Assembly (NCBI RefSeq): GCF_030272615.1
Contig: NC_081408.1
Span: 302,655,450 to 302,719,449, forward strand
Source of the DNA: Cryptomeria japonica
Taxonomy: Eukaryota > Streptophyta > Pinopsida > Cupressales > Cupressaceae
Reading direction: 5' to 3'
DNA length: 64,000 nt
Position 1 is the first letter of the stretch, and the number at the start of each line of letters is the position of its first letter. A program made the position numbers and the translations under genes. Below are positions 36,201-49,500 of the stretch, piece after piece. Below the pieces are notes generated by a model, which was not told where the DNA came from, searched no databases, and saw only the letters and a program-made list of their open reading frames with translations.

Positions 36201-37589
36201 GTGGCTTTCGATTGGGGGCCGTGCCCAAAGTGGCTGCTGGGTAACCCATCAAAAGTGAGTCTAATAAGTGATAACCTAAGTAGATTAGAAAATAATCTCT
36301 AAATAAGATAATGTGCCTCACACATGGGACGAATGCTATCATAGATTCGGCATGCTGTGAGAAGGCCTGAAATGGCAAACCATCTTCCTTGTCATCACGA
36401 GAGGATGTGTGGGTCCACATGAGGCTTGGATGGGCCGGAAGTTCGGATTAGGTTGCCAGGGTTACCAGTGTATGGGCCGGGACCTATGAAGACTTGCCAT
36501 GGTATCCATACCAGGTTGTGTGATGACACTTGTCCCTACGTTCGCTAGTGGGTTGTCGTTTGTCCTGTCTTGAGCACCTTTGTGAGTCATCCTTTGTCTC
36601 TGCCCTTGTGAGTGTCGGTTTCATGTTAGACCTTGGGTGGTGATGGTTCAGTTTTATGGATGCTCTCTTGGATCTCTTGTTTTAGCTTGATTATGTTCAG
36701 CTGGATCCTGTTCTTTGTAAGGATCGTTTATGTATTATGGACCGATGTGGTCATCTGTATATTATTTATGTATCGCCTTGATGGCTGGATTGTATGGTGT
36801 AACCCTTTGTACTCTTAACCTTATTATTTATCCGAGGGGGTCTTGCAGTTGAGCAGACCCGGAGATGTAGCCCTTTAGTGGTGAACTCCGAGATCATTAT
36901 GGTGTTATGTGGTGTATTCTCTTATGTCTCTTTATTTAGCTTTTTCATGTATGGTTATTTTATGTAAAATGGTTAAGTGGATAATTGGAATTAACTATTA
37001 ATGCTTATATTCAGTTCTATCTTGAATGCCATGTGGATCGAATGCATAATTGGTTGGGATGAGATTTATCGTAATGCATGTGTGAAATCGTCCTTTTAAT
37101 GCAATGAATTGGATTATGAATGAATGTAACTTAGAGTAATGAATTATACTCAGTTGTCATTAAGGAATTTAATATGCTTGGAAAGATCTCTTATGTCATG
37201 ATGAAATCCTAGTGAATTAGTCTGTTAGATGTATGGTTTGTAATTTTAATTGAAAAGCTTGAATGAGGTTGATGAATGGATCTTAATGGATGAATCTTTG
37301 TTGTGATTTATATTTCCGTCCTTGAAGGAAGTTTATCCTGTTTATGATATTATCTCGTTAATAAGATATTCAGCGTAATGGATTGATTGTGTGAGTTAAA
37401 TGAATTGTGGAATTTAAGTAATCTCGTTGGGAAACTCTTTAGGAGATTGTTGTTAATGTCCTCCACTAAGTAATCTGAATCTTGTTATCTTGTTGCATCT
37501 TATGTGTTGTAACTTTAAAAAAAAAAAAATTGCACTCCATTCTTGTTATTTTAGCTTATCCCTTCGGGGTTTCCTGGCGGGGCATTACA
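33276..37589 (+). repeat. 3' LTR of the LARD-like element (4314 bp)
   Basis: Collinear with the 5' LTR over its full length. Differences seen are mostly single transitions (for example CCATAATCG/CCGTAATCG at the start and CTTCGAGG/CTTCGGGG near the end) plus length changes in T-runs. Confidence 0.95.
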
Positions 37590-37594
37590 ATGTG

Positions 37595-38335
<741 letters not shown>

Positions 38336-38619
38336 GCAAAAAGGATGGTCCCAAGACCACAATTAATCTCCAAAAAAAATTGAAAATGTATGTACAAGAT
38401 GGTTAGGAATTATTTATTAGTAATAATAAAAATTACTAATAAAAAAATCAATTAGGATAGTTGACTTTTGTTGCTTTCATTTTTAGTAGTAGAATTATTA
38501 TTTGGTGAAATTAAATTTTTAATGATAATTGATTAATTATTTTATTTTATTTCATTTTTATAATATATAATAATTTAATTAATTGTTTAAATCTTAATTT
38601 TTCTTAAAATTGGGATGAC

Positions 38620-39680
38620 ATGATTTTTTCACCGAAGGCGTATTACACTCTCATAATGGATGAAAAACCTTCATAAACGAAAACTAGAAGCATTAAATTT
38701 GACATCCTTGTTGGATGTCATCCTTCCACTTCAACAATTTTTTACATATAATTTGTTTCATCCACCAATATAATAATATAATAATAATTTAGTCCTAATA
38801 GATTTTTTGCTTTTGTTAAGAGTTTAATAGAAATATAATAATATAAAATAATAATTTTGTACTAAAAGTTTTTTCCCTTTATATTTTAATAGAATATAGA
38901 AATATAATAATGAGAATATATTAAAACTTAATAACATAATCATATGTTTATAATAATTTAATATTAATTACAATATCATTATATAATAATGATTTAATAA
39001 TTATTTAAATATAATACTAATATTTTTTAAGTAGAACAATGAAGAATATGATATCTTTTGGTGTAGTTTACCTATATTCCTCCAAAGATAGGGATGTTAG
39101 TTCTAATTACGTTAAGGCATATTACATATGGATGCAAAAATGTTTGTTAATAAAAACTAGAAGCATTTAATTTGATGTGTTTGTGATACTTAAATGCGTG
39201 GAAAACAAAAAAAAATTATTTTTTATTTTATTTATTTTCTCTTCTCACCACACAATTAAATATTTTTTAATTATTTAATACCAATTATATCTTCACTAAC
39301 CAATCAATGAATTTGTTTCATTTGTAATTATCTAAATCTAATAATATAAATTATATGGGGATTGAAAGTGTCCTACATAAAATCCTTTTTTTTCTTAAAG
39401 ATAAAATAAGAAAAAATATAAAATAATAATATCATAATATGATAATATAATAATAATTTAGTCTTAATAGATTTCTTTCTTTCTTCAAGAGTTCAATAGA
39501 AATATAAAAATATAATAAAACAAATTTGATACTAAAAACTTTTTTTATTTTTGTATAGAGTTTAATATATTAAAACATAAGAAATACAAATATGTTTAAA
39601 ACATAATAATATAATCATAGATCTTAATTACAATATCATAAATAATAATAATAACTTAATGTTTATTATACTAAAAAGCA
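38620..39680. repeat. AT-rich diverged tandem duplication (~500-600-bp units)
   Basis: Two units share ordered landmarks: AAAACTAGAAGCATT (38681, 39159), ATAATAATTTAGTC followed by TAATAGATTT (about 38785, 39449), a run of AATAGAAATATAA, and TTAATTACAATATCAT (about 38967, 39627). A partial third unit appears at 57838 beyond the LINE composite. AT content is very high; no coding capacity. Confidence 0.7.
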
Positions 39681-39744
39681 ACAAACAAGGGTGTTGTCCT
39701 TATAAGCAAGGTGTAACGTTAACAAAAATAACAATAGAAACACA

Positions 39745-41860
39745 TTAACAATACTTTAACAGCCATCCAATATAAAAAATTACCCATCCATAACATATAA
39801 AAGAGCCAATGTCTATGGAATACTTGTCCAACGATCTATCAATCCTACTTAAAGTCTTAACAGAGGGTCTTTTGTGGCCAATTTCAACATTAATAGCATG
39901 AATACCAAAAAATAAAGTAAAATAACCCCTAGCTACCATCCCTGAACTTGCAACTCGCTTGGTGAAGAATGTTGGACCAGTCCTCAGTAAGGAACTTGAA
40001 TAGTTCCTTTTAGTTTCCCTCCTCATCTTTGTCAGATCCCAAGATCTTCTTCTGCATCAAACAAAAGGAGGTGCCTGAGTTATGCATAGCCCTCAAGCTA
40101 AACCGAGAGACACTCCTCAGTTTCCTCTCGATTTCTGATACCTTAGCTTTAACCTTCTCTAACTCATTGGTATTCGTCTTACATCTAGAATGAGTCCCTT
40201 CCTACTGGGAGTTATAGGTCCCTTCTGCATTAGGTTTGTTAATCTCGATTTCATCGGGCATCATATCTTCAATGATGTCAATTGGGCTCTTCAAAATATG
40301 AGTGGAGCTATCATCATTCCTAGAAGTTTCCCTCTTCTCTTCTATATCCCCCCCTTTGTCAATTTGTGCACTCTTCCTTTCCTTCTCATCTTCACTACCC
40401 AGTTGCACCATAATCCACAAGGTTCTCTTTGGCTTTCCTTTCTTAGAAGAGTAGATGGCTAGCCTAAAAGATCTTCTAGGGATATTTTCATTCTTGCTCA
40501 AATCTTCCCCCTCTTCCTCTTCCTCCTCACTAACTTCTTGAATAGTCAATTTGGGCTTTTTGGTAGGGGGTAGGTTTTCTTCCTTTTTTGTTACTAGTAG
40601 TAAAGAGTGGGTATTTGTGTTCAGGGTCCCTCTATTCATTCTTAGTCATTGAGGGAGATTCTAGAGACCCAGGTCATGATACAATTTTGATAGCCCCTAG
40701 GAATCTGATGCATTTTTCCATGTTGGGGCCAGAGATATTAATAGAATTGGTCGAGGCTAGAATAGCGAGGTGAGGGAATTCTTGCACCATAATTTATCTA
40801 GGGGGGCACAAAGCCAGATGACAATGGTAGAGGTGTAAGATCAAACCTTCATGGAGTGGGATAAGCTTCTTCCCTTGGTTCTTGGCACTATCAACAATAC
40901 TGAACATTCCAATGAGTTGAGAAGGAAAAAAGGAAATGAAATGAGGCTATGACTCCTAAAGTGGTTGAGCAATGGCAAGTGATAAAAGTAAAAAATTTTA
41001 AATCTTCCTTCTAGTGTAAAATAGTTCATAATCATGAGACATACCTTGTTCCATGGGAATGGTAGTTTCTCTTTGTCAAAACCACCATGCAATTTAACAT
41101 GGCTCTCATTCCCTTTAAAAAACTGGTTGAGGCTCTCATTATTAGAAACTGTTCTTGTTTTTTCCATTTCCTGCTCGTAGTTGTTAATCTCATCACCTAA
41201 GCAATGACCTCTTCATTAACTTCAAAGGAAATTTTGCCAACAAAAACCCTTTTGTCCACCCACAAAGTTGTGAACTGACTTGAGAGGCCCTCATCGTAGC
41301 CATTGATACTCTCAATGAACTAAGAGACACCACCCTCATAGTAGATATGCCAAAAGGTGACATCATTTTTGAACTCGTCATGTTTTCTTGGCTTGATTCG
41401 AACCATGTCTCCACCCATTTTGTCAAGCTTAACCACAGTAGTAGAAAGCCCCACATAGTTTGTAGAAAAACCCCAAATCGTATTGAAAAGGAAGGTAGGC
41501 ATAAATAATCAGAAAAGGTTGTAAATATTAAAATGTGTGCCAACACCATCCTCCAAACTCATTGTACTTCTCGTAAAATCCCACTCATGCAGACAACACC
41601 TTCCTTTATAAGTAATCAATATGGCCTAGATCGCCAAATCTTTCTTTAGATTTTCCAAATTTAAAATGCTTCAAAATTTTACCTTTTTTGTCCCATCTTG
41701 ATGCCATCTCATCATTGGGGCTTCCTTTGAAATATTCACATTGCCCATGCATTCCCAAGTGAGCCACTTCAGCATATTACACGAGGACCCCTCCACATAT
41801 TTGTACCCCCTAGCCCTTGCTGCCTTCTACGCCATTTCAAATTCCTCACATCACCATTAC
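39745..41860 (-). pseudogene. Unknown retroelement-like protein gene, decayed
   Basis: A minus-strand reading interrupted by stops and frameshifts can be followed for about 2 kb. Early blocks are CNMLKWLTWECMGNV, then RCCLHEWDFTRST, NYVGLSTTVVKLDKMGG and FKNDVTFWHIYYEGG. Middle blocks are FIESINGYDEG and VDKRVFVGKISFEVNEEVI. Later come KLHGGFDKEKLPFPW, FTLEGRFKIFYFYHLPLLNH and an acidic, basic-patched tail (40202-40639: EEEEEEGEDLSKN, PRRSFRLAIYSS). The consistent residue choice shows a once-real protein. It vaguely recalls accessory proteins carried by plant Ty3/gypsy elements, but I see no catalytic motif and will not name a function. It lies just 3' of a LINE in the same orientation. Confidence 0.5.
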
Positions 41861-41952
41861 TTTCCTGTCATTTTCCTTTTGGGTCATTATCAATATAGTC
41901 CCTATTTAACAACAATAAAATGTAGAATAGGGTAGTCTATATCCATGGATTT

Positions 41953-44900
41953 TTAAAGCCCATTCAAAGTATTGTTGATTTTACTATCTCCCTCTAAGAG
42001 AGTTATGTCATATGGTGGGATACAATTGATGTTTCTCCAGCATTTGATACCATTAATTTTGATGCCCGTAGCTACCAAAGCATTCACACACCTATTACCC
42101 TCTTTGTACGAATGGTCAATGATAAACAAGTCCAACCGTAGGAGGAGTTTCCTAATATCCCCAATGAAATAGACCAACTGGGTCTGTTTGAGCTTTTCAC
42201 CGCTTCAATGATCAATTTTGACTCCCCTTCAATGACTAAAGCCTTAATACCAATAGAGAGAAAATTTCATTCCCCATAGTAGGGCCATCCCCTTGTCTTG
42301 GTTATAAGTATAACCATTTAGATTACCAGTGAAGGAAACCATCGAATCCCTGTTGGTGGATCTAATGACTCAACCCGTAACAACCTTATCCCTTCTAGTT
42401 GCACCATCAAAATTAAGTGTATACCAACCTGGGATTGGTGGTTTCCACTTGGTTTTCCTCCTTTCCAATCTCTGGAGTTTTCAAACTTAGCATAACCATT
42501 TAGAAAGTCCTAGTTTCTCACCATTTTACCATCAATAGGGGTGGGAGGGTAGGAAGGGCACTTCCAACTAGTGATTGATAATTTTTCTTGAGTAGTTTAC
42601 ATAGGATTCTAAAAACTCCCTCAACCAAGTTCTCTTCAGGCCCCTAAGGATTTAATTATTTTGTTCTTTCCACAAGCTCCATCCCAAGTGGAGAGGGGAA
42701 TTTGCCTCCAAAGATGTTTGACCAAAAGGTTATGAGTAGGTCCCCACCATTTGGTGGCAAGATGTTAAAGGGTACTATTCCTGGTCTACTGTATTTCAAG
42801 CTTCACCAACACTTTTTGCCATAGCTCATGAGAAAATTCGCAATGGAGAAGGATATGAGGGATCGTCTCCTCATCCTGCTTGCATAGAAAACACATGTTA
42901 GGTAATTGGAATCCTCTATTAGTCAAGTTATCCTAGGTTAAGATTTTATTATGCATAGTCGTTCACCAAATAAAGTTTATCTTGGGAATCAACTGAGGAT
43001 TCCAAATTTTCTCCACCACTCTGAGGAGTTTCCATTAGTCATTAGCAGATTGTAAGTTGATCTAAGTGAAAAAACTCCTTGCTGCTCCTTTCTCCATATG
43101 AAGTTGTCCTCTCTTGGAAATAGAGGAATTTTAACCTTCCTTAAAACCATCTGCAATTCCATAGCCTTCTAAGTCAGAAAGGGTTGATTTTGGAAACATT
43201 CAATAAGATCCTTCCAAAATTTATAAGGGGTAATATAATTTGTAACCAGAGTACCAAAAAACCTCTTGGCATGATCATAAAGGCACCTTAAGTTTTGATT
43301 AGATGCCAAAGGCAATTTCCCAATCCAAACATCCTCCCAAAACTGCATTAAGCGCCCATTTCCAATCTACCATTTCAGACCAGATTAGACGAGGTTTTTG
43401 CACAAGAGAATATTATTTTAGATTTTTGATCCACTTGAGAATCCTGTAGTAGAGAGGGTTCTGTAGAAATGATCAAAGTTAATATATTTGGCCCCCATAA
43501 TTTTGCACCAATCAGAATTGTTGAGTGCAAGTTTCCATCACATCTTAGTTATAAGTGCTTTAGTAAGAGTGGTTAGGTTTCTGATTCCAAGACCTCCTTG
43601 ATTCTTGGGTTTGTAGACCATCTCCCAATTAACAAGGGCCATTCTCTTTTTTTCCTCCATACCTGTACAGAGAAAAGTACTTTGTATTCTTTCAAGTTTG
43701 TCTACCATAGAACTAGTAATCTTGAAAGAGAGAAAAAATAAATAGGTATGCCCTAAAGTGAGGTTGCAAGTAATTGGAGTTTCCCTGCACTATTGAGGAG
43801 TTTTCCTTTCCACCCACCAACTTCTTTTGCACATTCTTTCCAAAATTAAATTACAAAAGGCTAGAGTCACATCTTTGACAATTAGAGGAAGGCCAAGATA
43901 CGTTCTAGGAAGGACTGCACATTGACAACTAAGGATAGCTTTAAATTTAATCTGCAAATCCTCCTTAATATTTAAAAAGTATAAACTACTTTTTCATAGT
44001 TGATATGCCAATCTGAGGCCTTGGCATAATCAGTAAGAAATGCCCTCCATTCTCTAGCTTCAACCACTAAAGCCCTTCCAAATAGGATGGTATCATCCAC
44101 AAACTACTGCAAAATAGTAGGGAGAATGGTGGAGGCCTCTTTAACACCTTGAAGTTTACCCAATCTCACAAGATTCAGGAAATTCCTACCCAAGACTTCA
44201 ACTAGGATGATAAATAAATAAGAGTACAATGGGTCACCTTATCTAATACCCTTGGGTGCTCCGAAAAATCCCCTTGGTACACCATAACCATAACTAAGAA
44301 TCTAGCAGTTTCAACACATTGTCTATCGAGGTTGATGAACCTTTCTTGGAATCCCAATTTAATTAAAATGTAAAGAGATATTCCCATCTAACCCTATCAT
44401 AGGCCTTCAAAATATCAAGTTTGAGGACCATACCCGACAAGCAACGTCTATCCATAGAATGCATAACCTCACGAGCAGTAATCACAACATCTACAATTTG
44501 CCCCCTCAACACAAATCCCTTTTTATTACAATTCATAGAACCATCAAGAAATGGTTTGATTCTATTCACCAAGACTTTAGATAATATTTTTTAGATTGTG
44601 TTGCATAATTTGATATGTCTAAAGTCAATTGGTCTCTTAGGCTCTTGAATTTTTGGAATTAAGGCAATGATAGTGTTGTTGAGCCTTTTTAGCAATTTTC
44701 TAGTTCTGAATAATTTCTTAGTTGCCATAGTTACATCATGTCCCATGATGTCCCATAACTCTTTGAAGAATGTTGGTGGGAAACCATCAAGGCTCGGTGC
44801 TTTGAAAGCACCCATAGAGAAAACAACAGTCTTTACTTCATCCTTCATGATCGGGGCAAGAATTTGGTCATTGTCAACAGGATTGTGTGCCATTGGGAGG

Positions 44901-45285
44901 CACTAACAGAGATTTTCCTCCAAAGCAAGAAATCTTCCCCCATCATCCTCTCTATAAGCATTGCTAAAATAGTTTTCTACCAAATATCCCAATTGAGAGT
45001 CCTCTATAATTTCTTGGTTTAGGTCATTTCTCAATCTTTGGATAGTATTTCTCTTCCTGCGCTTGTTGATCTATGGAAAAAGGTAGAGTTTTGGTCCACT
45101 TCTTTCAGCCATTGTACCCTCAGTCTCTATTTCCAAAAGATCTCCTTCCTTCTTAAAATTTCTTTCCAGTTCCTCTCGAATTCCCCTCTTCAAAATGGGT
45201 GGTTTGTGAATAATCGCCCAAAAGTTACCCGATTCCAGCCTTTTACCTGTTACCTAATAAGATCCAGTTTTTGGGAGACTCGAAA
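41953..45285 (-). pseudogene. LINE ORF2: reverse transcriptase, zinc knuckle and RNase H
   Basis: In order on the minus strand: an endonuclease-RT linker, then the RT block FSMGAFKAPSLDGFPPTFF (44591-44893) with LNNTIIALIPKIQEP. RT continues with VLRGQIVDVVITAREVMHS and VLKLDILKAYDRVRWEYLF (44363-44572), the catalytic FVDDTILFGRALVVEA near 44100 and the YEK thumb. A zf-RVT segment MCFLCKQDEETIPHILLHC lies near 42880. An RNase H starts LNFDGATRRDKV and ends FIIDHSYKEGNRCVNALV. RNase H downstream of RT is known in plant L1 elements. Numerous stops and frame changes make it a pseudogene. Its upstream end is cut by the chromovirus at 45290. Confidence 0.88.
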
Positions 45286-45290
45286 CATAG

Positions 45291-46754
45291 TGATGCAGAG
45301 GCCTACCCAAACTCCTAATGAAAATCCCAAATGAGGTTAGGCTAGAGACCCTTCAACTACTCACAATGGTCATGCAAGGAAGGACTCTACACATTGGATG
45401 AAACTACTCACACACTCACTAGTCATGGGCCTACTCAAGATGAGTAAAAGGCTTCAACTCTTCAAAACTATTTTACTAGTGATCCCTACTCCTTGGTATT
45501 TTTTATTTGGTCCACACATAACATCTAAGACCTCTTTCAAACACTTTTTTTGATCTTGGGCATCAAACCCTTATACCTCCTTTGTAAACCTACCCCTTCG
45601 GCTAGTAGCCCTTTTATACTGGTGTTTTGTCTTTAACTCAAAAATATTCCACACACCCCTACAAAAAAATTAGCATGTCGGACACCCTTTTGGAAGATAT
45701 ACTGATCCCCAAAATTGTTTGGTCAAATCTACAAATATAAGGTCTATTCCCTTTAGAGGCTAAGAGACCTAATAGGGGTGATTAGCCTTATTTTCCAAAG
45801 CAACTACCTTTACCGTTAGACCAAGTGAAAAATAAACTTAATAGGAATGTGAGGGGTAGTGAGAAACTTCTAATTCTAGGGTTTCCCACCTGGAATCCAT
45901 CACTAAGACAAATTATGATGACTGTCCTAAAACTTGCCCTAGGTAGCCATCCTAAATCTGTTCGTTTCTCTACACAACAAGGTCTCCCTGAAACAAAACA
46001 TAAAAACACTAAAATGAAAAGTCTTATCTTGCATCCCTCCAAAGGAAGAGTCTTCTAATGGACTGGAGTGCAAGATAAAGCCATTTTGGTTCAAAACCCT
46101 CTCCAAACCCTAAGTTTTCGGGTTACAATCAGTAGAGTGAAGATTTCTCTCTACTCCCAAATGATTAAGACTTCAGACCATCACCAAAATAAAACTAGTT
46201 CATCCTCCTATCTATTTAATGGATGGTGGGATTCAATTCAATCCATACAGTCACATACAACCCCTGCAAACTCAGAATTTCTGGAAAAATTGAATTGTTT
46301 TGAGTATTATTGCTTCATAAACTCCAACTCCAACAACAACCACCTTGGGAATAGAGCCCACAAGAATTATAAAAATCTCCAATGGTTTCCCACTAAATTT
46401 GGAGTAGGTTGGAGCCATTGAAAGGCTTCCCCCAATCGAATTACAAAAAGTTGCATTTTTGCAATTTTGCTCACAAGGTTGTCATACTTTCTAAGGTTGG
46501 GATCCACACACATGGACCAACCCAAAACACACAAAACATGTCGAAAACCTATCAAACACAAATATAAACCATCTACTACCCCTCTTTACCACATTGTCCC
46601 AATTGGCTTCTCAAATTGCCTAATTGGTGACATGGGCTTACATGGTGGGGATTATTTGCATACATGAAACACATGACACTCTAACACATCCTAATGGCCA
46701 TATTCTTCATCCTTAGGGTCATTAATAGCTTGTTGATGAGGTTCTCGTGCACCA
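45291..46754 (-). repeat. 3' LTR of the chromovirus (1464 bp)
   Basis: Plus-strand ends TGATGCAGAGG ... CGTGCACCA, collinear with 51487-53000. The pol reading frame extends about 60 bases into it and stops at 46691. No strong polypurine tract is visible; the purine-rich CCCGAGGAGTA (minus) directly precedes the LTR. Confidence 0.93.
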
Positions 46755-46990
46755 TACTCCTCGGGAGAAGAGATCTCAAGCCCACTTGAGATCAGAGTTT
46801 GTAAATCTGCACCATGATTGGATTTTTGTTCACTTGTCATCCAAACCGCCTCAGAATCTAGTTTATCCTTCCAAGCCACCAATTACTCAATGTACTCCTT
46901 GTTCCTTTTCTTCTTTGTGACTCTAGTGTCAATCACTTTGCTCAACTTAGGTGATTCCTGCCTTGGAATATCATTGTCTATTACAACCTG
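46691..46990 (-). pseudogene. Chromodomain at the integrase C-terminus
   Basis: After the integrase GPY-like stretch (KIGPCQILKKCEHNSYEIQL) the minus strand reads KLSKVIDTRVTKKKRNKEYI, a stop, then LVAWKDKLDSEAVWMT. The pattern of a start at an Ile/Val-rich strand, then YLVxWK and a D-S-E-A-x-W helix is that of the chromodomain which gives chromoviruses their name and directs integration to particular chromatin. A stop sits where Tyr or another residue preceding LVAW is expected. The frame runs on into the LTR and ends at 46691. Confidence 0.75.
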
Positions 46991-47329
46991 CATTGGTTCC
47001 TCTTCTTCATTATCAGTACCTTTGAAAAGTGTAAGATCACGCACATTAAAGATGGGTGATAATCCAAGATCAGGAGGAAGTTGGATCTCATAGGAATTAT
47101 GTTCACACTTCTTCAATATCTGACATGGACCAATCTTCTTCTGCATGAGTTTGGTGCATTTTCCTTTCGGTAGCCTCTCCTTCTTCAAATGTATCTATAC
47201 CAAATCCCCAACACTAAACTATACATCTCTCTTCTTCTTATCAACATGAGCCTTATACTTCACTGCAGATTGTTGGAGATGAGACTTGACTTGTTCATGC
47301 ACCTCTTTAATGGCTAATGCAAAATCTTC

Positions 47330-48115
47330 ACCATCTACACTAATGGCTTCTTCTTTGGGTAGATCTCTTAACTCCAACACTCCCCTTGGGTGTATGCCAT
47401 AAACAATCTGAAAAGGAGATTTACCGATACTCCTATTTATGGTGTCATTGTATGAGAATTATGTCTGTGACAAAATGTTATCCCACTTCTCTCCATGTTG
47501 CCTTGTTAAACACCTTAATAGGTTTCCTAATGACCTATTGAAAACTTTAGTTTGCCCATTAGTTTGAGGATGGTAGGCTGATGAGAAAGCTAGGTTAGTC
47601 ACTAACTTCTTCCAAAGAGTCCTCCAAAAGTGACCTATGAACTTCACATCTCTATCTGAAACAATGTTTAGGGGCAATCCATGTATCCAGACTATCTTTT
47701 TGAAGAATATGTTTGCAACATATGATGCATCACAAGAAGTCTTACATGCAAGAAATGAGCCATTTTACTAAACCTATCCACTACTACAAAGACACTGTCA
47801 AATCCTCTCCTTGTTCTAGGCAAACCCAACACAAAGTCCATACTTATGCTCTCCCATGGCCTAGGAGGAATGGGTAAAGGTTTATATAAACCTACATTTA
47901 TAGACTTCCCCTTGGCTTTCTGACATATGACACATGTCTCCACAAACTTTCTCACATCTGCCTACAATTTAGACCAAAAATAATGTCTCTTCACAAGGTC
48001 TAGGGTCTTGTCAAGACCAAAATGACCTGCCATAGCTCCACAATGCTTCTCCCTAATAATATTCAACCTCGTGGAACATTTTGGAATACACAACTGCACT
48101 CCCTTGAACAACAAT
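47330..48115 (-). pseudogene. Integrase of the chromovirus, catalytic Glu lost
   Basis: The HHCC zinc finger is visible (HCGAMAGHFGLDKTLDL, then [15 protein letters not shown]). The first catalytic Asp lies in [18 protein letters not shown], the second in IVSDRDVKFIGHFWRTL. The third position reads HPQTNGQTKVFNRSLGNLLR, where almost every Ty3 integrase has NGQTE; Glu (GAA) is Lys (AAA), a G-to-A change. A frameshift near 47690 and a stop after WSKL also break it. The enzyme would have joined cDNA ends to chromosomal DNA. Confidence 0.9.
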
Positions 48116-49500
48116 CCATCTTGTATCAAAAACTTAGAAAACTCAATATGATACCGGTCATTCAAAGTTTCACATACCTTGTATATTTCTCCAAAATCTT
48201 CATCAACAACATGCATACTCTTCAAGGAATCAATACCAACACTCTCCATCTTTATTTGGTTTACAGTCAATACTTTTCTTCTCAAAGCATTAACAACTTT
48301 TTTCTTGACTCCCTTCTTGTGTTTGACGGTAAATGTAAAGGCTTGCAGCATCTCTACCCACTTCATATGCCGGTTGTTAAGCTTCTCTTGACTATTTATG
48401 AAACTAGGTGTCTGATTATTAGTAAACACTATGAACTCCTTAGGCAATAAATAGTACCTCCATTTCTTCAAGGATTGTACTAGAGCATACATCTCCAAGT
48501 CATAAGATGAGTATCTTTTCTTAGCATCATTTAGCTTTTTACTGAAAAAAGAAATAGGCCTTCCTTCCTGACTAACTACTGCTCCAATTGCCTTGTGAAT
48601 TGCATCACATTCCACCTAAAATATCTTGTTGAAGTTTGGTAAGTCAAGGACTGGTTGTTCTGCAATGTTCTTCTTCAATGTCTCAAATGAATCATCTGCC
48701 TCTTTGGTCCAACTGAACTTGCACTTTTGTCCTCCCTTTATGGTGTCAAGCATGGGTGCACAAACATGACTAAATCCTCTTATAAATTTCCTATAAAAAC
48801 TTGCTAAACCATGGAAACTTCGGACATCATTCATAATTCTAGGTGTAGGCCAAGACAATATAGCACTCACCTTCTCTTGATCCATTTTCAACTCACCTTG
48901 TGAGATTACAAAACCCAAGTAGATGATCTCTTCCTGCATGAACAAACACTTCTCCAAATTGATCATTAGTTGCTCTTCATGTGACCTTTTAAGAACCATA
49001 TCTATGTGGTTGAGATGCTCTTCCCTTGTGTGACTGGAGATCAAGATATCATCTAGGTATACTATGACAAATTTTCCTATGAATTCCACCAAGACTTCAT
49101 TCATTAGCCTCATAAAAGGTACTAGGTGCGTTGAATAATCCAAATGGCATGACTTCCCATTCATATAACCCCTCTTTTAGTTTTAAAAGTTGTTTTCCAT
49201 TCATCCCTTGGCCTTATTCTAATCTGATGGTATCCACTTTTTAGATCCATTTTTGTAAAATATTTAGCACTCCCTAAGCAATCAAGCAAATCCTCTATTC
49301 TAGAGATTGGGAACCTATACCTTATGGTTATCTTGTTGATGGCTCTTGAGTCTGTACAAAGCCTCCAAGTGCCTTCTTTTTTGGGTGAAAGGATTGTTGG
49401 TACTGCACATAGGCTTAGACTATTGCTAATCAATCTTGACTCAAGCAACTCTTCAATCTGCCTTGCCATTTCTACATTCTAGTCTGGGGTGAGCTTGTAG
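48116..49500 (-). pseudogene. Reverse transcriptase and RNase H of the chromovirus
   Basis: RT begins [17 protein letters not shown] and shows [30 protein letters not shown] and the active-site YLDDILISS (codons at 49048-49059). It then runs into the thumb (FVISQGELKMDQEKV, FHGLASFYRKFI). Two single-base indels near 49110-49175 shift the frame between fingers and YLDD. RNase H follows at 48240-48615 (ECDAIHKAIGAVVSQEGRP, RYSSYDLEMYALV). Its third acidic residue is lost: VFTNNQ where VFTDHQ is usual, and VVNALRRK where VADALSRR is usual. The Asp-to-Asn change in VFTNNQ (AAT for GAT) is a G-to-A transition; the VVNAL position is likely the same. Confidence 0.92.

Larger units (their letters stand above)
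25265..37589 (+). mobile_element. Complete LARD-like non-autonomous LTR retrotransposon (12.3 kb)
   Basis: Two 4314-bp direct repeats flank a 3697-bp interior. The whole is bordered by ATGTG at 25260-25264 and 37590-37594. Ends are TG...CA (TGTAGTACCCC ... GGGGCATTACA). A Met-initiator-type primer site follows the 5' LTR after two bases, and a polypurine tract precedes the 3' LTR. The interior shows no gag, protease, RT or integrase on either strand. Very long LTRs around a conserved-size non-coding interior of about 3.5 kb match the definition of Large Retrotransposon Derivatives (LARDs), first described in Triticeae. Movement must rely on proteins from a partner element. By eye the LTRs differ at roughly 30-40 sites (under 1%), so insertion is fairly recent. 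Confidence 0.95.

Noticed and set aside
25265-37589. Segmental duplication of a 4.3-kb host region
   Set aside because: TG...CA ends, primer site, polypurine tract and a 5-bp target duplication show that the copies are LTRs of one element.
45291-46690. Short frames within the chromovirus LTRs (for example 45825-46058 and 46068-46421)
   Set aside because: They are LTR sequence without domains and are not preserved intact in the second LTR.
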